Shown: positions 1-8,229, counted from the first letter of the stretch. The stretch: 49,303 nucleotides of DNA from Nonomuraea deserti (GCF_004348685.1 NZ_SMKO01000058.1:1-49303), one strand, 5' to 3'. Program-made: numbers and translations. Notes: generated by a model not told the origin, from the letters alone.

Positions 1-127
1 CGAACTTCACGTGCATCAGGCCCGGGACCCGTACGTCCGGGTCGGCGTCCTTGTAGTAGTGAACGCCCTGGACCAGCGACGACGCGCAGTTGCCGACACC
101 GACAATGGCCACGCGAACCGAACCCAT
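1..127 (-). CDS. ino1: Inositol-3-phosphate synthase, N-terminal part (runs off the window)
   Basis: Only the first 42 codons are inside the window. They encode a Rossmann nucleotide-binding start (VAIVGVGNCASSLVQG, about residues 5-20) followed by YYKDADPDVRVPGLMHVKF, which is typical of actinobacterial myo-inositol-1-phosphate synthase. This NAD-dependent enzyme turns glucose 6-phosphate into inositol 3-phosphate, the precursor of phosphatidylinositol and mycothiol. The ATG at 127 has a GGGAG ribosome site just upstream and lies 13 bp after the padR stop, so the two genes are probably cotranscribed. The padR-ino1 order matches the M. tuberculosis Rv0047c-Rv0046c arrangement. The identification rests on a short stretch but the motif and context agree. 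Confidence 0.88.
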   Translation of the reverse strand, partial: MGSVRVAIVGVGNCASSLVQGVHYYKDADPDVRVPGLMHVKF

Positions 128-140
128 CGCACTCGCTCCC

Positions 141-725
141 TTACTCATCAGTTGACGTGGTGTCTCTTCCGGGCTCTTCCGAGGCCCGGCGCTCCGTTGC
201 GATCAGCTCGTTGAGCCAGCGCACCTCGCGCTCCACCGACTCGAGCCCGTGACGTTGCAGCTCGAGCGTGTAGCTGTCGAGACGTTCCCTGGTGCGCGCC
301 AGCGCCGTGCGCACCGCGTCGAGCCGCTCCTCCAGCCGGCTGCGGCGGCCTTCGAGGATGCGCAGACGGACTTCGGCCTCGGTGTGCCGGAAGAAAGCGA
401 AATGCACACCGAAGCTCTCGTCCTCCCATGCGGAAGGACCTGCCTGGGTGAGCATGTCCTGCAGGCGTTCCTTGCCCTCGGCGGTCAGTTTGTAGACGAT
501 CTTCGACCGGCCGCCGACGATCGTCGCGGGAGCGGGCTGCTCCTCTGCGATGAGGCCCTGAGCCAAAAGTGATCGGAGACAGGGGTACAGCGACCCGTAG
601 GAGAACGCACGGAACATTCCCAGCAGGGCGTTGAGCCGTTTGCGCAGCTCGTAGCCGTGTAGCGGCGTCTCGTGCAGCGACCCGAGCACGGCCAGTTCCA
701 AGACTCTGCCCTGTCCGCTGGCCAT
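141..725 (-). CDS. PadR family transcriptional regulator
   Basis: This 194-residue protein has the PadR winged helix at its N terminus (LAVLGSLHETPLHGYELRKR at about residues 10-29, then a wing with GRSKIVYKLTAEGKERL). A C-terminal coiled-coil dimerisation region follows (about residues 115-180, rich in R/E/L). It precedes ino1 on the same strand with a 13-bp gap. A perfect 9-bp inverted repeat lies 24 bp upstream of its ATG and is the obvious autoregulatory operator. The expected role is repression of the padR-ino1 transcript, and so control of inositol supply; the effector is unknown. The padR-ino1 pairing is conserved across actinobacteria. Confidence 0.9.
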   Translation of the reverse strand: MASGQGRVLELAVLGSLHETPLHGYELRKRLNALLGMFRAFSYGSLYPCLRSLLAQGLIAEEQPAPATIVGGRSKIVYKLTAEGKERLQDMLTQAGPSAWEDESFGVHFAFFRHTEAEVRLRILEGRRSRLEERLDAVRTALARTRERLDSYTLELQRHGLESVEREVRWLNELIATERRASEEPGRDTTSTDE

Positions 726-748
726 GGGAACCGCCCCCCTCTCGTGTC

Positions 749-769
749 GATGTATCGAGCCGATACATC
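749..769. promoter_or_regulatory. Palindromic PadR-type operator
   Basis: Perfect inverted repeat with arms GATGTATCG and CGATACATC around a 3-bp AGC spacer. It lies between padR (start 725, minus strand) and the DUF5318 gene (start 860, plus strand). PadR sites known elsewhere have the ATGTAT..ATACAT type of dyad, and this one fits. On the minus strand it overlaps or follows a plausible -10 (TATCCT, 18 bp after TTGCGG), consistent with repression by the adjacent PadR. The binding itself is inferred. Confidence 0.75.
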
Positions 770-859
770 TTGAGGATACGTCGAGGCGCTATATCGCCGC
801 AATCTACGAATCCGTGGAGTCGTTGGGATGGACACGCAAAACGCCGTAGTCTGGCGCTC

Positions 860-1246
860 ATGTGGTCACAGCGAAGGGTGGTGGATTACGGTCTCGCGAA
901 GAGAGCGGCAGTCCGCTCCCTGCGTTCCGGGCGAGCTTCGCGCGGAGACGTCTGTGACGCACAGCCCTACCTCCTTCGCGCGGCACGCCACTTCGGCGAG
1001 CCGACCGAACGTCTCTGCCCGGTCTGCGAAAGGGAGAACGTCACCAATGTGACTTATGTCTACGGTGAGTGCCTCGGGCGCCATGCCGGCCAGGCAAAAG
1101 TCACATCAGAGCTCATCGCCATGGCTCATGATTACGATGAGTTCCGGGTGTACGTTGTCGAGGTCTGCCAAGGTTGTTCCTGGAACCACTTGACGGTTTC
1201 GTACGTACTCGGGAACGGACCGCCTGACCTCGTCGGCCAAGCGTGA
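860..1246 (+). CDS. DUF5318 family protein
   Basis: A 128-residue protein starting MWSQRRVVDYGLAKRAAVRS, the conserved start of the DUF5318 family (Rv0049-like). The open frame extends 30 codons further upstream, but family similarity begins at the ATG at 860. A CPVC pair (about residue 55) and a CQGC pair (about residue 106) look like a four-cysteine zinc site. The segment FRVYVVEVCQGCSWNHLTV is highly characteristic. The function of the family is unknown. It sits in its usual place between padR and the PBP gene, reading toward the PBP gene, with a 67-bp gap to it. Confidence 0.85.
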   Translation: MWSQRRVVDYGLAKRAAVRSLRSGRASRGDVCDAQPYLLRAARHFGEPTERLCPVCERENVTNVTYVYGECLGRHAGQAKVTSELIAMAHDYDEFRVYVVEVCQGCSWNHLTVSYVLGNGPPDLVGQA

Positions 1247-1313
1247 AGACCGAGGGCGGCGAGGAGCCTCACGCCCTACCGCCGTTTCAGTTCCGACGAC
1301 GTTGCGAGGACGT

Positions 1314-3932
1314 GTGAGTAACAGCATGAATGAGGGGACGGCACGCCAAGGGAGGCGCCGTCGCTCCAGCTCATCCCGTTCTGTGCCCCAAGGTTCCTCT
1401 CGCCAAACCGGCGGACCCGGCTGGGGCGAGGCGCCGGCGACTCGACGTCCTGAGGCGGCGTACGAGCAGACCGGGGCCATGGCCGCACAGCCGTACGACG
1501 AGCCTCCCAGACGCGGCGACCCGGCGGGCGAGCGCGGCGACCAGCCGCCGCGCTCCCGCTCCCGCGAGGAGTCGCGCACGCTCCGTAACCAAGAGACCAT
1601 CGTCAGTGACGCGCCGCGGCGGCGCAGAAGGGGGCAGGGCGGGCCGCCCGAGCCCCCAGGACCGCCCGTCAAGAAGGGCGGCGGCGGCCGGGGCGGCTGG
1701 CGCAGGTTCGTGCCGAGCTGGAAGATCGTCGTGGCCGGCGTCGTGGTGCTCGCGGCCGGCATGTTCGGCATGATCATGGTGGCGTACGCCAACACGCCGG
1801 TGCCGACGACCGTGCAGTCCGAGGCGACCGCGCAGCAGAGCACCATCTACTACAACGACGGCAAGACCGAGATCGCCAGGCTGGGCATGCCGCGCGAGAG
1901 CGTCGAGATCAACGAGATGGCCGACAGCGTCAAGGACGCCGCGATCGCCATCGAGAACGACACGTTCTACGAGGACTCCGGCATCTCCTTCTCCGGCATG
2001 GCGCGCTCGGTGTGGATGACCGCGACCGGGCAGCAGCTGCAGGGCGCCTCGACCATCACCCAGCAGATGGCCCGCGGTTACTACGACGGCCTCAGCCAGG
2101 AAGTGTCCATCGAACGGAAGATCAAGGAGATCTTCGTCGCGGTCAAGCTCGACGACACGCTGACCAAGGACGAGATCCTGCGCAACTACCTCAACACCGT
2201 AAACTTCGGCCGCGCGTACGGCGTCCAGGCCGCCGCGCGGGCGTACTTCGGCAAGAAGATGACCGCCGCGAAGTTGTCTCCCGTGCAGGGCGCCTACCTC
2301 GCCGCGCGGATCCAGCAGCCGGCCTGGGAACCCGACGCGCCGGGGTTGAAATATCGCTTCAACCAGGTCATCAAGAGGATGGCCGAGCTCTGGCCCGAGA
2401 AGTACGGCCAGCTCCCGAACACCGCGCAGTTCCCCAAGACGAGGAAGGCCAACACCAGCAACTCCCTGGGCGGTGACAGGGGTTACATGGTGAAGCAGGT
2501 GCTCGACGAGCTGGAGTCCCGCGGCCTGACCCGCGACGAGGTGGAGAGCCGCGGCTACAAGATCACCTCCACCTTCGACAGGAAACTGATGAAGGCCGCC
2601 CGGCAGGCGATGAAGACCACGATGCAGGGCATGTCGAAGGAGTTCCACGGCGGCCTGGCGGCCGTCAACCCGAAGAACGGCCGCGTCGTCGCCTTCTACG
2701 GCGGCGACAACTACGTCAGCGACCCGTGGAACGAGGCCTTCGAGTCGAAGAAGCAGGCCGCGTCGGCGTTCAAGCCGTACGTGCTGGCAGCCTGGCTGCA
2801 GGCCGGCTATTCGCTCAAGAGCTACGTGCCGGGCAACGAGACCGTGCCGAAGGAGCTGCCGGGGCAGCAGAAGGGCGGCATCACCAACAGCCACAACGTC
2901 GGCAGGGCGGTCGACGTGGTCAAGGCGACCGCCCAGTCGGTCAACACCGCCTTCGTCTCCATGGCCTACGCGCTGCCCAACCAGCTCGACGACGTGAAGA
3001 ACCTCGTCGTGGCGGCCGGTTTCAACGAGAAGTCCATGGCAGCCGACATCGAGGAGCACCACTACCAGTTCGCCATCGGCAGCGCCCCGGTGACGCCGGT
3101 CGAGCAGGCCGCCGGCTACTCCATCTTCGCCAACGCCGGGAAATACACCCGCTACCACGTCGTGCAGAAGGTCGAGCAGAACAACCAGGTCGCCTACCCC
3201 GAGCAGCAGCTCACCAAGTCGGTCATCGACCCCGGGGTGGCCGCCGACTCCACCGTCGCCATGGCGGAGGTGCTGCGCAGCGGCACCGCGCGGGGCAAGG
3301 GCCTGGGCAACAGGCCGGCCGCCGGCAAGACGGGCACCAACAACGACGAGAACGGCGCCTGGTTCGTCGGCTACACGCCGCAGATCTCCACCGCCGTCGG
3401 GTTCTACCGCGAGGAGTGCAGGACGAAGAGCGGCAAGGTCGTCCCGCCGCTCCACTCCAACTGCCCCATCACGCCCAAGGGCAAGGCGAGCAAGAAATAC
3501 GACCTCAACAACCCGTACACCAGACCGTACGAAGTGTCCCTGGGCTTCGAGGGCGCAGGTCCCCCCACGATCGCCTGGCAGCGGTTCATGCTGGCCGCGC
3601 ACGAGGGCAAGCCGGTCGAGGAGTTCCCCGAGAAGGCCGAGATCGGCACGCCGGAGAACATCGTGCCGAGCCCGACGCCCACGCCGACGAAGACGCCGGA
3701 CAACCCGTTCGACGACGGTGAGAACCCCTTCGACGACGAGACCGGCGACGATCCCGACTGCCTCATCGGCTGCGACGGCGACACCGGCGACGAGCCCACC
3801 ATCGACGATCCGCCGCCGGCCGACGACGGGTTCCCCGAGATCGACGACCCTAACGTCGCGGGGGGCGACACCGGGCCCGACACGAGAGCCGGAGGCCCGG
3901 GGCCGGTCAACGGCAGGCTCGAGGGCCAATGA
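1314..3932 (+). CDS. Class A penicillin-binding protein (transglycosylase/transpeptidase)
   Basis: About 872 residues. A basic, disordered cytoplasmic N terminus is followed by one membrane anchor (about residues 140-165). The GT51 transglycosylase domain polymerises lipid II (AIAIENDTFYEDSG near 202 with the catalytic glutamate; GASTITQQ at about 244). The transpeptidase domain cross-links peptides with SxxK (SAFK, about 484), SxN (SVN, about 542) and KTG (about 672). The tail is acidic and Pro/Asp/Gly rich. It corresponds to PonA1 of M. tuberculosis by position and domain order. The start is uncertain: TTG 1302, GTG 1314 (preceded by GAGGA, chosen) or ATG 1326 are in frame. Its stop overlaps the next start. 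Confidence 0.93.
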   Translation: MSNSMNEGTARQGRRRRSSSSRSVPQGSSRQTGGPGWGEAPATRRPEAAYEQTGAMAAQPYDEPPRRGDPAGERGDQPPRSRSREESRTLRNQETIVSDAPRRRRRGQGGPPEPPGPPVKKGGGGRGGWRRFVPSWKIVVAGVVVLAAGMFGMIMVAYANTPVPTTVQSEATAQQSTIYYNDGKTEIARLGMPRESVEINEMADSVKDAAIAIENDTFYEDSGISFSGMARSVWMTATGQQLQGASTITQQMARGYYDGLSQEVSIERKIKEIFVAVKLDDTLTKDEILRNYLNTVNFGRAYGVQAAARAYFGKKMTAAKLSPVQGAYLAARIQQPAWEPDAPGLKYRFNQVIKRMAELWPEKYGQLPNTAQFPKTRKANTSNSLGGDRGYMVKQVLDELESRGLTRDEVESRGYKITSTFDRKLMKAARQAMKTTMQGMSKEFHGGLAAVNPKNGRVVAFYGGDNYVSDPWNEAFESKKQAASAFKPYVLAAWLQAGYSLKSYVPGNETVPKELPGQQKGGITNSHNVGRAVDVVKATAQSVNTAFVSMAYALPNQLDDVKNLVVAAGFNEKSMAADIEEHHYQFAIGSAPVTPVEQAAGYSIFANAGKYTRYHVVQKVEQNNQVAYPEQQLTKSVIDPGVAADSTVAMAEVLRSGTARGKGLGNRPAAGKTGTNNDENGAWFVGYTPQISTAVGFYREECRTKSGKVVPPLHSNCPITPKGKASKKYDLNNPYTRPYEVSLGFEGAGPPTIAWQRFMLAAHEGKPVEEFPEKAEIGTPENIVPSPTPTPTKTPDNPFDDGENPFDDETGDDPDCLIGCDGDTGDEPTIDDPPPADDGFPEIDDPNVAGGDTGPDTRAGGPGPVNGRLEGQ

Positions 3933-5251
3933 CGAGCACGGAGGTGCGCCCGCCCATGGTGGCGCGCACCATCCCGTACCTTCCCCTGGGGCTGTTCGCG
4001 GCCCTGGGGGCGTCTCTCGCGTACGTCGTGCGGCTGCCGTGCCGCACCGGCGGCTGGAACGACCAGATCTCGACGTACACGAATTTCTGTTACACCGACA
4101 TCTACCCGCTCTATTTCGACAGGCAGCTGGCCACCCAGAACCCCTACTTCGCCGATGTGCCGTTCGACAAGCAGGTCGAATACCCGGTGGTCCTGGGTGA
4201 GGTCATGCAGGCGTTCAGCTGGATCGCCCGGTGGCTGGAGCCCGACCAGGTCGCGCAGGCGGTCAGGTTCTACGACCTGACGGTCATCCTGCTCGGCGTC
4301 TCCCTCGTGGCCGGCGTGCTGCTGATGGCCGCGGTGGCCGGGCCCACCCGGCGGTGGGACCCGCTCTGGTACGCCGTCGCGCCCGCCGTGGTGCTGGCCG
4401 CGTACATCAACTGGGACCTCATCGCGGGCGCGCTGTCCATGGGCATGCTGCTGGCCTGGGCACGCAAGCGGCAGGTGCTGGCCGGGGTGCTGCTCGGGCT
4501 GGCGATCGCCACGAAGTTCTATCCGCTGATGTTCGTGGGCGCGTTGTTCCTGCTCACCTGGCGCACGGGGCGATGGCGGCCGTTCCTGGTCACCATGGGC
4601 GCGACCGTCGGCGCGTGGCTCGCGGTCAACCTGCCCTTCATGGTCCTCGCGTGGGACGGCTGGCGCCGGTTCTACGTCTTCTCCCAGGAACGCGGCGTCG
4701 ACTGGGGCTCGCCGTGGTTGTTCTTCCAGAACAAGGGCTGGCCGGTCCTGGGCGAGGCCGACGTCAGCACGCTCGGCATGGCGTCGCTGGCCATCCTGTG
4801 CTTCGGCATCGCCGTGCTCACGCTGGCCGCGCCGCGCCGGCCGAGGCTGGCGCAGATCTGCTTCCTGGCGCTGGCCGCGTTCATGATGACGAACAAGGTG
4901 TGGTCGCCGCAGTTCGTGCTCTGGCTGGTGCCGTTCGCCGTGCTGGCCAGGCCCAACTGGAAGCCGCTGGCGTTGTGGCAGCTCGCCGAGGTGTGGTATT
5001 TCGTCGCCATCTGGCTCTACCTGCTCGCGCAGCCGCCGCTCAGCAGGGACGACCTGGGCATCGGCGACGACACGTACTTCACCGCCGTCTGGGGGCGGGT
5101 CATCACGATCGGCATCATGATGGCGTTCGTGGTGCGCGACATCCTGCGCCCCGACAAGGACGTGGTGCGGCAGGCCGGGCTCGACGACCAGGCGGGCGGC
5201 GTGTTCGCCGACGCGCGTGACCGCTTCACCTTGGCGTCCATCGCCCGATGA
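3929..5251 (+). CDS. GT87/DUF2029 family membrane glycosyltransferase
   Basis: A 440-residue polytopic membrane protein with roughly ten hydrophobic helices. An extracytoplasmic stretch after the first helix contains conserved GGWNDQIS, CYTDIYPLYFDR and YPVVLGEVMQ. This matches the glycosyltransferase 87 (DUF2029) family that follows the PBP gene in actinobacteria (Rv0051-like). Such enzymes use polyprenyl-phosphate sugars on the outer face of the membrane, for example in mannan or arabinan synthesis; the acceptor here is unknown. The ATG overlaps the PBP stop by 4 bp (ATGA), indicating translational coupling and a shared cell-envelope role. Confidence 0.85.
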   Translation: MTSTEVRPPMVARTIPYLPLGLFAALGASLAYVVRLPCRTGGWNDQISTYTNFCYTDIYPLYFDRQLATQNPYFADVPFDKQVEYPVVLGEVMQAFSWIARWLEPDQVAQAVRFYDLTVILLGVSLVAGVLLMAAVAGPTRRWDPLWYAVAPAVVLAAYINWDLIAGALSMGMLLAWARKRQVLAGVLLGLAIATKFYPLMFVGALFLLTWRTGRWRPFLVTMGATVGAWLAVNLPFMVLAWDGWRRFYVFSQERGVDWGSPWLFFQNKGWPVLGEADVSTLGMASLAILCFGIAVLTLAAPRRPRLAQICFLALAAFMMTNKVWSPQFVLWLVPFAVLARPNWKPLALWQLAEVWYFVAIWLYLLAQPPLSRDDLGIGDDTYFTAVWGRVITIGIMMAFVVRDILRPDKDVVRQAGLDDQAGGVFADARDRFTLASIAR

Positions 5252-6312
5252 TCACGCGCTCGTCCGGCCGGGACGCACTGCTGCTCTGGTGCGGCTCGCG
5301 GGCGGGGCTGCTGCTGGCGACCGTGCTCGGCGTGACGCTGGGCGAATATCTGGACAAGTGGCGTAAGTGGGATGCCACGCTGTTCATCACGATCGCCCAG
5401 TACGGCTACGACGGCGAGCCGGGCAAGCCGGTGGACGAAGGGCTGCCCGCGTTCTTCCCCGGGCTGCCCGCGGCGCTGCGCATGGTGTACCTGGTCGTCC
5501 CCGACTGGGCGGCGGCCGGGCTGCTGGTCTCGCTGGCCGCCGGGGCGGTCGCCATGATGGCGCTGGCCCGGCTGACCGAGTTCGAGGGCGCCTCCGGCTG
5601 GATGGCGGTGCTGGCGCTGCTGCTCTTCCCGATGGCGGTGTTCCTGGCCGCGGGCTACAGCGAGTCGCTCTTCCTGGCCTTCGCCATCCCCGCGTGGCTG
5701 GCCGCCAGGCAGGGACGCTGGCCTGCGGCGGCGCTGCTGGCCGCGGGCGCCTCCTGCGTGCGGGTCACCGGGTTGTTCCTCGCGGTCGCCCTCGTCGTGG
5801 AGTTCGTCACGAAGAAGGAGGCGCCGCGCCGGGCCGGGTGGCTGGTGGTGCCCTTCGTCCCGCTGGTGGCGTACTCGTCCTACCACTACAGCAGGACGGG
5901 TGACTGGCTGGCCTGGAAGCACGCGCAGGAGGCCGGGTGGGGGCGCGACTTCGTGTGGCCGTGGGAGGCGTGGCAGACGACCTGGCACTCCGCCATGGGC
6001 GCCGACGACTTCGCGGTGGCCTTCAGGATGGAGATCGTGGGGGCCGTGGTGGCCGTGGCGGCGCTGGTCTGGCTGCTCGTACTGCGCCGGTGGAGCGAGC
6101 TGGTCTACACGGGGGCGCAGGCGGCGGCGCTGATGACGTCGGCGTACTATCTGTCGATCCCGCGCTCGCTGCTGCTGTGGTTTCCGGTGTGGGTGCTGGT
6201 CGCCAAGGTCATGACCAGGAAGGCGTGGATGCTGGCCGCCTATGCCCTGATCTCGGGGCCGCTCATGCTGGTCAACGCCGCCCGGTTCCTCGACGGCGCG
6301 TGGGCGGGCTGA
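5248..6312 (+). CDS. Polytopic membrane glycosyltransferase, PIG-V-like mannosyltransferase
   Basis: A 354-residue membrane protein with about nine helices. After the first helix it carries WDATLFITIAQYGY (about residues 41-54), the WDA-x-(W/L)-(Y/F)-x-x-IA-x-x-GY signature of PIG-V/GPI mannosyltransferase II-like proteins. The aspartate there is the likely catalytic residue. FFPGLPAAL follows, as in that family. The ATG overlaps the GT87 stop by 4 bp (ATGA), so PBP, GT87 and this gene form one operon acting at the cell envelope. The donor is probably a polyprenyl-phosphate sugar; donor and acceptor cannot be read from sequence. The transcript ends at a hairpin just before the convergent nfo gene. 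Confidence 0.7.
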   Translation: MITRSSGRDALLLWCGSRAGLLLATVLGVTLGEYLDKWRKWDATLFITIAQYGYDGEPGKPVDEGLPAFFPGLPAALRMVYLVVPDWAAAGLLVSLAAGAVAMMALARLTEFEGASGWMAVLALLLFPMAVFLAAGYSESLFLAFAIPAWLAARQGRWPAAALLAAGASCVRVTGLFLAVALVVEFVTKKEAPRRAGWLVVPFVPLVAYSSYHYSRTGDWLAWKHAQEAGWGRDFVWPWEAWQTTWHSAMGADDFAVAFRMEIVGAVVAVAALVWLLVLRRWSELVYTGAQAAALMTSAYYLSIPRSLLLWFPVWVLVAKVMTRKAWMLAAYALISGPLMLVNAARFLDGAWAG

Positions 6313-6344
6313 TCTTTCTACCCCCTTTCTTTCCTCGGTAATCC

Positions 6345-6377
6345 AGGGAAGTTATCCACAGGCTGTGTGTTTTCCCT
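6345..6377. terminator. Convergent-gene hairpin enclosing a consensus DnaA box
   Basis: Arms AGGGAA (6345-6350) and TTCCCT (6372-6377) could close a hairpin between two converging genes and overlap the nfo stop codon. The interval contains TTATCCACA (6352-6360), a perfect 9/9 consensus DnaA box. The short stem makes the terminator call weak; the DnaA-box match is exact. Confidence 0.35.
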
Positions 6378-7119
6378 AGAGGTTCTTCCTCAGGAAGGCG
6401 ATGTCGTCGGCCTGGCCCTCGGCCGGCGTCTCCACCACCACGGGGGCCGCGGCCGCCCGGCAGACCGCCAGGATCAGCTCGGGGTCGATCTTTCCCTGGC
6501 CCAGGTTGGCGTGGCGGTCGGCGCCGGAATCGAAGGCGTCGCGGGAGTCGTTGCAGTGGACCAGGTCGATCCGGCCGGTGATGGCCTTGACCCGGTCGAC
6601 CAGGTCGACCAGCTCTTCGCCGCCCGCGTGGGCGTGGCAGGTGTCGAGGCAGAAGCCCACGTCGAACCCGTCGAGCGCGTCCCACAACCGGGCGATGCGC
6701 TCAAGCTTGCGCGCCATCGCGTTGCCGCCGCCCGCGGTGTTCTCGATCAGCACGGGGATGGGGCACTCCATGCGCTCGAACACCTTGCGCCAGTTGTCGA
6801 ACCCGACCTGGGGGTCGTCGTCCTTGCCGACGTGGCCGCCGTGCACGATCAGGCCCTTGGCGCCGATCCCCGCGGCCGTCGTGAGGTGCTGCTGCAGCAG
6901 CTTGCGGCTCGGGATCCTGATGCGGTTGTTGGTGGTGGCCACGTTGACGAGGTAGGGGGCGTGAATGTAGATGTCGACGCCCTCGACCGGCTTGGTGGGC
7001 AGCACGGGCTTCTTGTAGCCCTGGGGGTCGCCGAGGAAGAACTGCACCACCTCGGCCCCCACCTCCTCGGCGTGAGCGGCAGGGTCGTCCTGGTCGACGT
7101 GAGCTCCGATGCGCACCAT
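6376..7119 (-). CDS. nfo: Deoxyribonuclease IV (AP endonuclease IV)
   Basis: A 247-residue TIM-barrel metalloenzyme that cuts DNA 5' of abasic sites in base-excision repair. The AP endonuclease family 2 metal-ligand motifs are all present and in order: IHAPYLVN (about 53), VHGGHVG (about 93), LIENTAGGG (about 123), CLDTCHAHAGG (about 158), VHCNDS (about 187), SGADRHANLGQG (about 199) and VVETP (about 228). The N terminus IGAHVDQ is conserved too. The length suits the shorter actinobacterial form. It is convergent with the glycosyltransferase operon and divergent from a small membrane protein gene. Confidence 0.93.
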   Translation of the reverse strand: MVRIGAHVDQDDPAAHAEEVGAEVVQFFLGDPQGYKKPVLPTKPVEGVDIYIHAPYLVNVATTNNRIRIPSRKLLQQHLTTAAGIGAKGLIVHGGHVGKDDDPQVGFDNWRKVFERMECPIPVLIENTAGGGNAMARKLERIARLWDALDGFDVGFCLDTCHAHAGGEELVDLVDRVKAITGRIDLVHCNDSRDAFDSGADRHANLGQGKIDPELILAVCRAAAAPVVVETPAEGQADDIAFLRKNL

Positions 7120-7191
7120 GTAACCGAGCTTATCCGTTTGGCCGGGGCGCGCCGGGGAAGTCGCCTGGCACCCCCTATCCGAGGAGAAACC

Positions 7192-7371
7192 ATGAGCCGC
7201 TGGCGCTTACGAGCGCTGATCATCTTGATCTACGTGGTCATCGGCATATACGTCGCATGGGTCTACGACTACATCACTCCAGGACTTCTCAAGGATCTCG
7301 CCGAGGCGCTGCTCTCCGTCTTCCTCTGGTTCCTGGTGCTGCTCGGGATAGATCTGCACATCAGCGGATAA
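7192..7371 (+). CDS. Small two-helix membrane protein
   Basis: 59 residues, starting MSRWRLRALIILIYVVIGIY and preceded by a good GAGGAG ribosome site 7 bp before the ATG. Two hydrophobic segments (about 8-24 and 36-55) are separated by a short polar loop containing DYITPGLLKD. No domain is recognised and the function is unknown. It is divergent from nfo and followed after 12 bp by a perfect bidirectional terminator hairpin, so it is probably a single-gene transcript. The strong ribosome site and clean terminator argue that it is a real gene despite its size. Confidence 0.7.
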   Translation: MSRWRLRALIILIYVVIGIYVAWVYDYITPGLLKDLAEALLSVFLWFLVLLGIDLHISG

Positions 7372-7383
7372 GTCCATATAAAT

Positions 7384-7414
7384 AACGGCCCCAGGCGCGG
7401 ACGCCGGGGCCGTT
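7384..7414. terminator. Bidirectional rho-independent-type hairpin
   Basis: Perfect 9-bp arms AACGGCCCC and GGGGCCGTT enclose an inner GGCG-CGGA-CGCC stem-loop, offset by one A. It lies between the convergent 3' ends of the 59-residue and 108-residue membrane protein genes. Confidence 0.8.
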
Positions 7415-7429
7415 GCTCTTGCGAAGGGC

Positions 7430-7756
7430 TCACGGGTGGGGAAGGAAACCGCCGTGGGCGATGCCGAGCGCGGCACCCACGAACGCCCCCACGAGCCCGA
7501 CGACGTTCAGCGTGCGCTGCGGCGTGGTTTCCGAGATGTACTGAGAGTAGAGACCGACGCCGAACCCCAGCGTGCCGAACCAGGACGCGATCATGTGCGC
7601 GGAGTCCCAGAACGTCGCGACGAACGCCACCACGCCACAGGCCAGCGTGACGACGGCCAGCGTGTTCTCCAGCGGGTGCGAACGTCCGTCGGTGTTGAGC
7701 GTGAGACGGAACCGCTCCTGTTCGGAGGGCTGAAGCACATGTGGCACAACCACCAC
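7430..7756 (-). CDS. Conserved actinobacterial membrane protein, function unknown
   Basis: 108 residues with a polar N terminus containing QPSEQERFRLTLNTDGR, followed by three hydrophobic segments (about 30-48, 55-72 and 82-103). The GTG start at 7756 is preceded by GAGGGG. Similar small proteins are found upstream of rpsF in related actinobacteria; no biochemical role is known to me. It diverges from the rpsF operon across a 182-bp interval and converges on the preceding small gene. Confidence 0.65.
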   Translation of the reverse strand: MVVVPHVLQPSEQERFRLTLNTDGRSHPLENTLAVVTLACGVVAFVATFWDSAHMIASWFGTLGFGVGLYSQYISETTPQRTLNVVGLVGAFVGAALGIAHGGFLPHP

Positions 7757-7820
7757 CCCCTCGGTTTCCTAAAGGCTTTCCCACCTTGTCGAGGCTGGTA
7801 ACCTTGGGCACGCTGCGTTG

Positions 7821-7907
7821 TGATGGATGACCCATCACCCCCGGGCGCCGAAAGGGGCGCCAGGGCATAGACGTCAGCGTCCTCCTGTCACGGCAGAGTG
7901 TCGTGAC
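7821..7907 (+). promoter_or_regulatory. Hairpin-rich leader of the rpsF operon
   Basis: Three successive hairpins precede rpsF. TGATGG/CCATCA lies at 7821-7837. GGCGCC/GGCGCC around GAAAGG lies at 7844-7861. GTCACG/CGTGAC with a 9-nt loop lies at 7887-7907. Leaders upstream of rpsF in many bacteria bind the S6:S18 complex for feedback control. Position and structure suit that idea, but I could not match the published S6:S18 motif base by base. Confidence 0.4.
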
Positions 7908-7938
7908 CGCAAGAGTCCAGAGGAGGTTGGAGTCCCGC

Positions 7939-8229
7939 ATGCGTCGTTACGAAGTAATGGTCATTCTGGACCCTTCGCTCGATGAGCGCACCGTCGCGCC
8001 GTCCCTCGACCAGTTCCTCACCGTGGTCCGCAACGACGGCGGCACCGTGGAGAAGGTCGACGTCTGGGGCCGTCGCCGTCTCGCCTACGACATCGACAAG
8101 AAGTCCGAAGGCATCTACGCCGTCATCGACCTGTCCGCGGAGCCCGCGACGGTCAAGGAGCTCGACCGGCAGATGAACCTCAACGAGGGCATCCTCCGTA
8201 CCAAGGTCCTGCGTCCCGACGTGCACTGA
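7939..8229 (+). CDS. rpsF: 30S ribosomal protein S6
   Basis: 96 residues starting MRRYEVMVILDPSLDERTV, with the conserved GGTVEKVDVWGRRRLAYDI (about residues 36-54) and MNLNEGILRTKVLR near the end. The ATG at 7939 follows GAGGAGG; the 12 extra in-frame codons upstream are part of the leader. S6 binds S18 in the central platform of the small subunit. It is the first gene of the rpsF-ssb-rpsR-rplI operon, whose order is conserved across actinobacteria. Confidence 0.97.
   Translation: MRRYEVMVILDPSLDERTVAPSLDQFLTVVRNDGGTVEKVDVWGRRRLAYDIDKKSEGIYAVIDLSAEPATVKELDRQMNLNEGILRTKVLRPDVH

Noticed and set aside
1371..3929. 852-codon open frame antisense to the penicillin-binding protein
   Set aside because: Frame is open only because of high GC at third codon positions; the sequence is a low-complexity R/G/L/H/V string with no family motif, while the opposite strand has all PBP motifs.
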